NCBI GenBank assembly: GCA_964511945.1
Contig: CAZEHO010000018.1
Coordinates: 1 to 55,369 of the forward strand
Reading direction: 5' to 3'
Source of the DNA: CAZEHO01 sp964511945
GTDB lineage: Bacteria > Actinomycetota > Acidimicrobiia > Spongiisociales > UBA11373
Length of the DNA stretch: 55,369 bases
The position numbers and the translations under genes were made by a program. The notes under the pieces are model-generated. The model was not told the DNA's origin. It made no database searches and saw nothing but the letters and a program-made list of their open reading frames with translations. Below, piece by piece: positions 7,620 to 14,857 of this stretch (the first letter of the stretch is position 1; each line of letters begins with the position of its first letter).

Positions 7620-7934
7620 ATGCAACCCCCAACAGTCGTCGTTCCCTGCCTCCTCTGCGGAAACCAGCCGTTGCCGGCGACCAGTTTGGTGCTCCAGGGC
7701 AAGCCCCAGCACCCTCGCTACGGCTTCACTTGTCCCACCTGCGGCACCATCCAAACCCGCAAGGCAAACAAGCGGGTCGTCACCGTGCTCCAAAGCCTCG
7801 GCGCCGCGCGACTCGCAATCATCACCCGGGACGAGATCGCACGGTTCACCAATCAACTCGGCACCGAGCAATGCTGGCGCGAACTCGGCGTCGACCCCTC
7901 ACACACAACCGATCACGGCACACAGTCGCAATAG
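7620..7934 (+). CDS. Small zinc-ribbon protein
   Basis: A 104-residue protein with two zinc-ligand pairs, CLLC (about 11-14) and CPTC (about 40-43), framing a short beta region, then a helical C-terminus with ARFTNQLGTEQCWRELGV. I chose ATG 7620 because the in-frame extension upstream (to 7440) is not protein-like. The pattern matches small actinobacterial proteins with an N-terminal zinc ribbon and a C-terminal (D/E)xxxFxxxL...W helix, whose function is not established. A 16-bp terminator hairpin follows at 7971. Intergenic DNA 7311-7619 shows only GC-rich short inverted repeats. Confidence 0.6.
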   Translation: MQPPTVVVPCLLCGNQPLPATSLVLQGKPQHPRYGFTCPTCGTIQTRKANKRVVTVLQSLGAARLAIITRDEIARFTNQLGTEQCWRELGVDPSHTTDHGTQSQ

Positions 7935-7970
7935 CACAGCCACCAAATCCAGGCCACGGAAGGCCTGCGA

Positions 7971-8013
7971 GATGGGGCCCGGGGAGCCCGCTGGCGCCTC
8001 CCCGGGTCCCATC
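7971..8013 (+). terminator. 16-bp stem-loop after zinc-ribbon gene
   Basis: GATGGGGCCCGGGGAG (7971-7986) pairs with CTCCCCGGGTCCCATC (7998-8013) with only a G-T wobble, around an 11-base loop. It is the strongest hairpin in this part of the window and lies 36 bases after the zinc-ribbon stop codon. Confidence 0.7.
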
Positions 8014-8228
8014 AATCAACCTGAGGGCGAGATTCACGAGAAGTCGGCAACACCCGAATCAGTACCCAGCTTGCCGCCGATGATCCAGAAGGATCAACGA
8101 TCCTGCTGCGTGCCACCTTCTCCGATCGGTAGCTGGTGGGGCATTCCCAGCGATCCTCGTGACCTGCACTACGTATCCAACGACCCGGCGAGCGTACGAC
8201 CGACCGGAACCAGGGCGTCAATGCAGTT

Positions 8229-8998
8229 GTGCTCTGGGCTGATGATCACACGGTTGAGGAATCGCCTGAAGGATCCTCAACACCTGAGGACCTGGAAGCA
8301 TTCGAGCAGCTCCTGGACGCCATTCGCAAGGACATTCGGCCGCCGAACATGGCCGTAGCCCATGACGCGATTCTCTCCGCTGGTTGGGAGGATCGGGGCT
8401 CGTTGAAGTACGAGGTGCAGTCGGGGCTACTCCTCGTCGACGCGGCAGCACTAGCCGACCTGGCCGAAGAACTGTGGCAGGAGTGTGAGGAGATCTTGGC
8501 GAGGTTCGATCACCGCCATCCTGAATTGGGAAGCGCCGCATGGCCGCTGTGGATCACGGTCACAGCACGGCGCAGCGCCGCGGTTCGGGGAGCTAGAGCC
8601 CTGGCCCTGGCGGCGGTTGAATCCCTCGTCAACGAGCTGCTCGCCGCTCAGCACCCGAATGAATACACATCTGGGAACTCAAGAAGCGAATGGGGTTCAG
8701 CAAGAAGCTCTCAAACCTCCTCAAGCTCCACGGTGAGGATCCAGACGAAGTGGCGTGGTTCGCGGCGCTTGACCGACACATCGAGCTACGCAACGCCATG
8801 ATTCACCACCGTCCGGGGTGGGTCGTCGATGAGAGCGACGAGCACTCTGTCGAGCCGAGTGAGGACATGACTCAGGAGCTCTTGGCGGAGACCCACGAAG
8901 TTGTACACGGGGCCGTCGATGGCTTGTTTGCGCTCTACGGCGTGCCAACGCCGGAAACACACCGTCCCGACTGGCTCAGAGACGCTGCAGATTGGTGA
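8229..8998 (+). pseudogene. Frameshifted HEPN-like protein gene
   Basis: Two overlapping plus-strand frames join into one sensible protein if one base is restored near 8668. The first frame runs from about GTG 8229 (VLWADDHTVEES) to LLAAQHPNEYT; the second continues WELKKRMGFSKKLSNLLKLH to RPDWLRDAADW. The joined C-terminal half is all-helical with LRNAMIHHRPGW, which fits the R-x4-H signature of HEPN-domain ribonucleases. HEPN proteins often act in toxin-antitoxin or abortive-infection systems. No partner antitoxin or nucleotidyltransferase is adjacent. Without a better start, the N-terminus is uncertain. A sequencing error could mimic the break. Confidence 0.5.
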
Positions 8999-9060
8999 TT
9001 GCTGCGCAAGACTGCGACCCGGAAGCTGACTCACCCATCATGGCCAACCCACGGCCCGAT

Positions 9061-9169
9061 CCTCCACCCAGGGTCGGACTCATCTCGTGAAGGCTCTCCG
9101 ACACCACAAACCCCCAGGTCAACTACCTGGGGGTTGCTTCATGTCCCTGCAATCACTGGGAACGCAACC
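9061..9169 (+). repeat. Interspersed repeat copy B with bidirectional hairpin
   Basis: CCTCCACCCAGGGTCGGACT, CATC, then GAAGGCTCTCCGACACCAC leads into the stem AACCCCCAGG/CCTGGGGGTT (9109-9135) and the tail CAATCACTGGGAACGCAACC. It duplicates 3257-3364 in the same orientation. It sits between the HEPN-like gene and the converging histidine kinase gene, where the perfect stem could terminate both. Confidence 0.75.
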
Positions 9170-9209
9170 CGAACTGCCCGTTTCGAGGAAGGGTGAGCCC
9201 TCTAGTCGT

Positions 9210-10688
9210 CTACAGACTCTGCAATTGGGAGAACTGAGCGAGGGATCGGTCTGAAGGCACGGCGGGTTCCGTGTACTTGACACCGGGGAGTGTGAACACG
9301 AAGTGAGTGTTCCCCCCCTCCCGGTGGTAGGTGATGTCCCCGCCCATGAGCCGGGCAAGGGTGCGCGAGACATAGAGGCCAACTCCCAGGGATTCCGTCA
9401 GTCCCGTGTTCTCGTGAGAACGCTCGTATGGCTCGAAGATCGCATCGCGACTACCTTCCTCGACCCCGTCCCCGTCGTCGGTCACCGTCAACGTGCTCTG
9501 CCCGTCGAGGTGTCGCACCTCGATCCCGATGGTCGGGCCTCCGTAGCGGTGCGCGTTTTGCACGAGGTTGCGGATGATCTGGCGGACTCGGAGGCCGTCA
9601 CCGATGGCAACCACCGCTTCGTGGTCTGAGATCAGGCGCATCTGGGCCAACTCCGATGGCTGCATGACCCTCAAAACCCGCTCCGTCTCGGCGACGAGAT
9701 CGACCGGTTCTCGGTTCACCCTGATCTGGCCCGTGTCGGCTCGGGCATGTACCAGGAAATCCTCGACCAGTCCGGCCAATTCAGCGCTCTGCTGAGCGAC
9801 CAACCCGGCGAGCTCGGAGATCTCTGATCGGGAGAAGTCCCCTGGGGAGTCGCGCAATTCGGAGGAAAGGCCGAGCACGGCGGAGAGAGGGGTCCGTAGT
9901 TCATGAGAGATCGAAGAGAGGAACCGATCCTTGGATTCGAGCAGCTGGCGTAGCTTTGAGTTGGTCCGGGCGATGTCGGTCACATCCTCCATCTGTGCGA
10001 GCACATGCGTCGGTTGCCCGTCGGGACTCCGTACCGCAGACAGGTGCACCATTGCCAAGCGTTCTTGCCCGTCGGCGATGAGGGTCCGCTCAAATCGGAT
10101 CTTGTCCATGGTGCCGTCGTACAACCCTGCGGCAGAGGCCTTGTTCTCCTCGTGCAGGCCCTCGGGAGTGATGTCGCGCCAGTTCAGTCCCACCAGTTCG
10201 TCGCTTGACCGGTGGAGCATCTCGGCGAACGCTGGATTGACCCTCTCGAAGACCCCGGTTGGAGAGACGATCGCCATTCCGATCGGCGCATACTTGAAGG
10301 CATCGCCAAATAGTGACTCGGCCTGGTAGCGCTTCATTCCCGAATGCCCGATCATCCCCCCAATGATCACCGCAGCAATCGTTCCGAGCACCGCTCCCGA
10401 TGAATTCAGAAAAGGCATCGGTGAGCCCAGCGCCAGCCACACGACTATGGCATTCGCCGGGTATGAGACCAGCCCTGCGATCACACCCCACCGCGGACCG
10501 AAGAAGGTACCCAGGAGGATTATCGGCGCCGCTGATGCGATCGTGCCGTCCTGTCCAAACAGGAATACCATCAGCACCCAGACCAGCGTCGACGCGATGA
10601 CGGCGGATCTGCGGTTGATTACCGGAATCGCAAGCCTCACGCCATTCCCCTCTCGGCTGCGGCACCTTTGGTGCTCGTTCATCGACAT
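9210..10688 (-). CDS. Membrane PAS-domain histidine kinase
   Basis: A 492-residue sensor kinase. The N-terminal third (about 20-115) has three or four membrane helices. A PAS domain follows (APIGMAIVSPTGVFERVNPA), then HisKA with the phospho-acceptor box SSISHELRTPLSAVLGL and a HATPase with the N-box NLVQNAHRYGG and G-boxes DDGDGVEEG and LGVGLYVSRTLARLMGG. Start is taken at ATG 10688 (MSMNEHQ) with GGGG upstream rather than the longer 10745. No response regulator is adjacent, so it is an orphan kinase. Its catalytic half closely resembles that of the kinase at 42432, suggesting paralogy. Confidence 0.88.
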   Translation of the reverse strand: MSMNEHQRCRSREGNGVRLAIPVINRRSAVIASTLVWVLMVFLFGQDGTIASAAPIILLGTFFGPRWGVIAGLVSYPANAIVVWLALGSPMPFLNSSGAVLGTIAAVIIGGMIGHSGMKRYQAESLFGDAFKYAPIGMAIVSPTGVFERVNPAFAEMLHRSSDELVGLNWRDITPEGLHEENKASAAGLYDGTMDKIRFERTLIADGQERLAMVHLSAVRSPDGQPTHVLAQMEDVTDIARTNSKLRQLLESKDRFLSSISHELRTPLSAVLGLSSELRDSPGDFSRSEISELAGLVAQQSAELAGLVEDFLVHARADTGQIRVNREPVDLVAETERVLRVMQPSELAQMRLISDHEAVVAIGDGLRVRQIIRNLVQNAHRYGGPTIGIEVRHLDGQSTLTVTDDGDGVEEGSRDAIFEPYERSHENTGLTESLGVGLYVSRTLARLMGGDITYHREGGNTHFVFTLPGVKYTEPAVPSDRSLAQFSQLQSL

Positions 10689-10998
10689 GAATCCCCGGAG
10701 ACTTGAGGTGGCAATCGACGCCTCTGCCGGATGGCCAGCGTGCACTTCCTGGTCTTCCTTTCCGTACTCAACGCGCTACCTGCGACTGTGTGATCCCTCA
10801 ATGGCTCCGGGATCGCGTTGGGCCCTGCGAAGCTGATGCGACCCGTTCAGCGCCGGTCCTGGATCACAACGCCTCGGAAGAGACGATTCGGTCACGCGTA
10901 CGATCGTTGGGATCGCCGGAGCCGAGGATTAGGGCTCAGTTCATAGCGCATTTCCGGACTCTGACCCTGGAAGTCCCTCCGTCGGAGGCATTGAGAAG
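10689..10998. other. Intergenic stretch upstream of the histidine kinase
   Basis: About 310 bases between the kinase start and the stop of the frameshifted small gene at 10999. It must contain the kinase promoter. An inverted repeat TCCCTCCGTCGGAGG at 10973-10987 is a possible weak terminator. No coding sequence is supported. Confidence 0.3.
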
Positions 10999-11318
10999 TC
11001 ATGACTGGGCTGCAGCGAGGTCGTCGGTTGCGGCTTGCCATGCTTGGGCGGCGAGTTCCCGCAGCTCCGACGCCGAGAGGTCGTTGAGGTGGGTGGCACC
11101 GCGTGCTGCCAGCGCACGGTGCAGCGCGTCGGTGCCATCCGCGGTAGTGGCCCAGCGTTCCCCCAACTGGGCTGCTTCGGCGAGGCGCAGTAGTGCTCGG
11201 AACGCTGCTTCGACTCCCGGGTGAGTCGGCGAGTGGACCGCCGGCCGAGGATGTTCTCTTCCCGGGCCGTGACCCGGTACCGGCTCACGGGAGTCGGGGG
11301 GAGAGGGATCGCAGCCAT
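10999..11318 (-). pseudogene. Small hypothetical gene with probable frameshift
   Basis: The ATG at 11316-11318 (MAAIPLPPTPVSRYRVTARE) overlaps the stop of the upstream Ub-Mut7C-like frame in a TGATG arrangement. Near 11225 the protein-like signal moves to another frame, giving VEAAFRALLRLAEAAQLGER and LNDLSASELRELAAQAWQAA before the stop at 10999. The second part is strongly helical. Joined, this would be a protein of about 105 residues. I do not recognise a family. The coupling to the upstream fragment suggests an old operon that is decaying. Confidence 0.4.
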
Positions 11319-11488
11319 CAGGCACTCAACTCAGACTCCGTGTGGGGCACCCCACAGATCTCGATCGAGTCCTTGATGTTCCCCCGGATGTGGAAGGAGC
11401 GCACGAGGGGGCCGTCGCGGTGAGCGGCGGGGAGGAAGCCGCGGAGCTCCGCATAGAACATGAGCACGACTTGCTGCTGCTGTTTCAC
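11318..11488 (-). pseudogene. Truncated ubiquitin-like N-terminal domain of a Mut7-C protein
   Basis: A 56-codon minus-strand frame starting GTG 11488 (or ATG 11461) reads LMFYAELRGFLPAAHRDG and IRGNIKDSIEICGVPHTESE before a stop at 11318-11320. The pattern FYAEL-x2-FLP, SxKDxIExxGVPHTE is the start of the ubiquitin-like domain that precedes the Mut7-C RNase domain in many bacterial proteins. The domain normally continues with LILVNG and then the zinc-ribbon RNase. Both are missing, so this is a truncated gene. It is back to back with the diguanylate cyclase gene. Confidence 0.55.
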
Positions 11489-11549
11489 CGGTGATGTCGA
11501 CGTTGCCTGCGAGGCTCAACTCCGGCGGACTTCTGGCCGATAGGAAGCC

Positions 11550-12872
11550 ATGCACAATAGGGCTGATGGATCCCCACGCCCGGTCTCCGAGGACCGAGCA
11601 CCTCTGAAGACTATGGGGGTAACGCTCGTCATAACCGTGATGGTGGTCGCCGTGTTCTCGCTGATCGGCCATCGGCTCGTTGCCGGATTCGCGGATCACG
11701 AGTCCCAGGTGGGCGAGGTGATCGAAATGCTGCTGACCGCGACCGCGGTGAGTGGCACCCTGTGGTTCGGCGTGCTCCGGCCCCTCTACCAGCGGGTCAG
11801 CGAGGATCGGTCTGAAGCAGAGGCCTGGCAGCGCGATCTCGCCGTGGCTGCGGCGCATCAGCGATTCGAAGGCCAGCTGCATCGGGCACTCGACATGGTC
11901 GACACAGAGGAGCAAGCCCATCGACTGGCTCACAAGGCTCTGGTGCTCGGATTGGATGGCCATGACGCCGAACTGCTGCTGGCCGACTCGAGCGAGGCTC
12001 ACCTCAAGCGTGTTCTCTCGGCCAAAGAGGATGGGAGGGCCCGCTGTCCGGTGGAGTCGCCCTTCGAGTGCCCCGCGATTCGGCTCTCTCAGACTCTCGT
12101 CTTCGAGAACAGTGAAGCCCTCGACGCCTGTCGGTTCCTGGAGGGCCGGCTCACAGGCCCCTGTTCGGCCGTGTGTGTCCCAGTCAGCGTAGGCGGTCAC
12201 AGCATCGGCGTCATGCATGCCACCTGCGAGCCGGAGCGGCCACCCATTCAGGAGTACATCGGAGTGCTGGAATCGATTGCAACGCAGTTCGGTTCCCGAA
12301 TCGGAATGCTTCGCGTCATGTCGGCCACCGCGGTGCAGGCCAACACCGATCCCTTGACCGGGTTAATGAATCGCCGCTCCTTCGAGGATCAGGCGAGCCG
12401 CTTCATCCGGCAGGGCGATCCTGCCGCGCTGGCGATGATCGACCTTGATCACTTCAAGGAGCTCAACGACACCCATGGACATGAAGTTGGTGACCGGGCG
12501 CTGCGCCTCTTCGGTCGCGTGATGCGATCCGTGCTGCGTGACGACGACCTGGTCGCACGCTTCGGCGGCGAGGAGTTCGTGGTGATGTTCCCCGAACTTA
12601 CCGCAGAGCAGGCTGCCAAGGCGCTCCGCCGGGTGCAGGAGGAGCTGGTCGTCGCCTTGGCGGCGGGAACCGTTCCCGGCTTCACAGCCAGCTTCGGAGT
12701 AGCTAACTCAAACGACGCGGGGTCGGTCGAGGAGTTGTGTCAGATCGCCGACAGGGCCATGTTCCGTGCGAAGAGCGAAGGCCGAGACCGCATCGTGGTC
12801 GATGGGTCTTCGGGTCACACGCCGGGGGACGACCATCACGTCCGCTCCCTCGAAACCGACTCGACTACCTGA
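11550..12872 (+). CDS. Membrane diguanylate cyclase with Cys-rich GAF-like domain
   Basis: A 440-residue protein with two membrane helices (about 23-45 and 58-80), a coiled linker, a GAF-like sensor (about 100-255) and a C-terminal GGDEF domain (about 265-425). The catalytic loop reads RFGGEEFVVMF, the active GGEEF form, preceded by DPLTGLMNRRSFE and MIDLDHFKELNDTHGHEVGD. The sensor contains a Cys cluster, RCPVESPFECPA, DACRFL and GPCSAVC, suggesting metal, haem or redox sensing. It should make cyclic di-GMP. No RxxD inhibitory site is visible just before GGEEF. No EAL or PilZ gene is nearby. An antisense ORF of 295 codons is a shadow. Confidence 0.88.
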   Translation: MHNRADGSPRPVSEDRAPLKTMGVTLVITVMVVAVFSLIGHRLVAGFADHESQVGEVIEMLLTATAVSGTLWFGVLRPLYQRVSEDRSEAEAWQRDLAVAAAHQRFEGQLHRALDMVDTEEQAHRLAHKALVLGLDGHDAELLLADSSEAHLKRVLSAKEDGRARCPVESPFECPAIRLSQTLVFENSEALDACRFLEGRLTGPCSAVCVPVSVGGHSIGVMHATCEPERPPIQEYIGVLESIATQFGSRIGMLRVMSATAVQANTDPLTGLMNRRSFEDQASRFIRQGDPAALAMIDLDHFKELNDTHGHEVGDRALRLFGRVMRSVLRDDDLVARFGGEEFVVMFPELTAEQAAKALRRVQEELVVALAAGTVPGFTASFGVANSNDAGSVEELCQIADRAMFRAKSEGRDRIVVDGSSGHTPGDDHHVRSLETDSTT

Positions 12873-13524
12873 GGCATCGCGCCGTGCCGGCACTGAGGCG
12901 CTGGAGGGGAAGGCGACAGGAGACGCCCCTTCTCGACGAGTCGACGGCACCTGCGAGGAACTCCGAGTGTGGTTGCCCCTGTTTAGTCGCAGGGCTGTTG
13001 CCGGGCATAAGTGGCTGACACCGACGACGGAATGTGCTGGTGCCTGATACCAGAGACCCGGTGACCATCGACTCCGCTCGGGCTGGGCGGCTCGTACCGT
13101 CGCCTGGCCCGCAACTCTCGACCTCGGACAGATGTTTCATCGCGCCGGTCACGGCATCGCGCGTGAGCGGCTCACTCCAAGGCAAGCGGCCAGCCGGAAC
13201 CACCTGAGTTGGTCCCTGTTGGACCGCCCAATCTTGGAGTTCCCGAGCGCCTGCCGGCCATTGAGCTCCGACGCCGGAGGCAGCCACGATGAAGCGAACG
13301 GCTCTGTCGACGCCCGATGCGCGAGCCGACTGGATGCCAGCCCGGGGCGAGGGAACCAGAGCAGTTCGTGTTCGGCCGGCGCGCTGCTCACATGGAGCAG
13401 GGAGGTTATCCGGATCCCCCGCTACTGCCGGCGAGCACTTGGCTTCCACACCTCGGGGGATCGACTCGGAGGGACAGTAGTTCACAACCTCCACGGCAGG
13501 AGGTCAGACCACGACCGCAGCCTC

Positions 13525-13611
13525 CACCCAAGGTCGGTCACATCGCCCGTCGGTTTTCCGACACCGGGAACCCTTCGGGTTCCTTGCGAGTTCCGGCGTG
13601 AGCCGGAACTC
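13525..13611 (+). repeat. Interspersed repeat copy C1 followed by two hairpins
   Basis: CCACCCAAGGTCGGTCACAT, then CGTCGGTTTTCCGACACC, matches the repeat consensus. It runs into stem GGAACCC/GGGTTCC (13567-13583, loop TTC) and a perfect 10-bp stem GAGTTCCGGC/GCCGGAACTC (13588-13611, loop GTGA). The first stem has a short TT after it and could terminate transcription from the diguanylate cyclase side. Confidence 0.65.
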
Positions 13612-13617
13612 ATTCGC

Positions 13618-13660
13618 GTCTGGGGGTCTGATCCATCTCCCGAAGGCTCTCCGACACCGC
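13618..13660 (+). repeat. Interspersed repeat copy C2
   Basis: GGGGGTCTGATCCATCTCCC then GAAGGCTCTCCGACACC, in the same orientation as C1 and 58 bases from it. No long stem follows this copy directly. Confidence 0.6.
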
Positions 13661-13780
13661 TGGTCGAGGCGCCGATCGGTCGTTCCCACAGCTTCCGTGA
13701 GTCTCCGACTTCAGGAGCGTCCCAGCGGGCACCCTCCCCTGTAGGCTTAACCTGAGAGAGGTTGCACCAGGGGGATCACG

Positions 13781-14857
13781 ATGATCGCGGTGCTCGGGGC
13801 AGGCAATGCAGGCAGGGCGCTTGCCGCCGATCTGGCTAACCGGGGAGCAGCGGTCAGCCTCTGGAACCGGACCGCAGCTCACCTGGTCGGCATCGAAGCC
13901 CGCGGCGGAGTCGAACTCGAGGGGGAGCTAGAGGGCTTTGGCAGGATCCAGATGGTCACCGCCGATCTGCGGTTGGCGCTGGCCGGGGTCGACCTGGTCA
14001 TGGTCTGCGTTCCCGCCTGTGCACACGCCGAGGTAGCAGCCGCCTGCGCTCGCCAACTGCGGAATGGGCAGACGGTGGTTCTCAATCCAGGGCGGACCTT
14101 CGGAGCCCTTGAGTTCGTGCGCGCGCTGAGAGCGGCCAACTGTCGGGCCGATGTTGCCGTAGCCGAGACGGCGACCTTCGTGATGACGGCTCGCACCACC
14201 GGGCCGGCGCAATCACGTGTGACTCGTGTCAAGCAGGCTGTCCCTGTCGCCGCACTGCCGGCCGACCGGACACCCGAAGTCGTCTCGGTGCTGGCGCCGT
14301 GGTACCCCCAGTTCACGGCTGCCGAGAACGCTCTCGAGACGAGCTTCGGCAACGTGGGAGCGGTGATCCATCCAACGATCGCGTTGCTGAACGCCGCCCG
14401 GATCGAGAACGAGCTTGGCAGGTTCGACTTCTACACCGATGGGATCAGCCCCGGCGTATCACGAGTCCTCGGCGCGGTGGATCGGGAGCGACGCGCGGTT
14501 GCCGCGCTGCTGGGCGTCGAGGTGCTCCCGCTCGAGACATGGCTCACGGCCGCCTATGGGGCGAGCGGTGCCGATCTGTTCGAAGCGATCCAAGCCAACG
14601 TGGGATACCGGGGCATCGCCGCGCCCAGCACTCTCGATCACCGCTTCATCCTCGAAGATGTGCCCATGAGCCTGGTTCCGGTGGCCTCCGCGGGTAGAGC
14701 GTTCGGGCTCAAGACCAGAGCCGCGGAGGCGTTGATCATGTTGGCCGGGCTCGTCCACGACACGAACTACTGGCGGACGGGACGGACGGTCGAGAGTCTG
14801 GGGCTCGACGGGTTGAGCCCGGGTGAAATCCGTCAGGTCATCGAGAAGGGGCCGTGA
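13781..14857 (+). CDS. Opine dehydrogenase-like NAD(P) oxidoreductase
   Basis: A 358-residue protein of the octopine/nopaline dehydrogenase family. A Rossmann domain starts at the first residue with GAGNAGRALAADLANRGA. The C-terminal catalytic domain contains ETSFGNVGAVIHPTIALLNA, in which the His of the IHP motif corresponds to the conserved catalytic His. Family members form or cleave secondary amines between an amino acid and a 2-oxoacid, using NAD(P)H. Its stop overlaps the GTG of the next gene (GTGA), so it is coupled to a B12-binding mutase-like protein. The pair suggests a dedicated amino-acid pathway, but the substrate cannot be read from sequence. Confidence 0.82.
   Translation: MIAVLGAGNAGRALAADLANRGAAVSLWNRTAAHLVGIEARGGVELEGELEGFGRIQMVTADLRLALAGVDLVMVCVPACAHAEVAAACARQLRNGQTVVLNPGRTFGALEFVRALRAANCRADVAVAETATFVMTARTTGPAQSRVTRVKQAVPVAALPADRTPEVVSVLAPWYPQFTAAENALETSFGNVGAVIHPTIALLNAARIENELGRFDFYTDGISPGVSRVLGAVDRERRAVAALLGVEVLPLETWLTAAYGASGADLFEAIQANVGYRGIAAPSTLDHRFILEDVPMSLVPVASAGRAFGLKTRAAEALIMLAGLVHDTNYWRTGRTVESLGLDGLSPGEIRQVIEKGP

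Larger units (their letters stand above)
12873..13780. other. 900-base intergenic region with repeat copies and hairpins
   Basis: No gene is convincing here; ORFs on both strands are Arg/Ser/Pro-rich shadows. It holds two copies of the interspersed repeat (13525-13567 and 13618-13660) and two hairpins. The DNA directly before 13781 provides a GGGGGATC ribosome site for the opine-dehydrogenase-like gene. Confidence 0.45.

Noticed and set aside
11331..12218. 295-codon minus-strand ORF beside the Ub-Mut7C fragment
   Set aside because: Antisense to the diguanylate cyclase; only the short fragment at its end in another frame is meaningful.
12865..13494. 209-codon minus-strand ORF in the repeat-rich gap
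   Set aside because: Ser/Pro/Arg/Gly-rich without secondary-structure pattern or homology; the DNA carries repeat copies instead.
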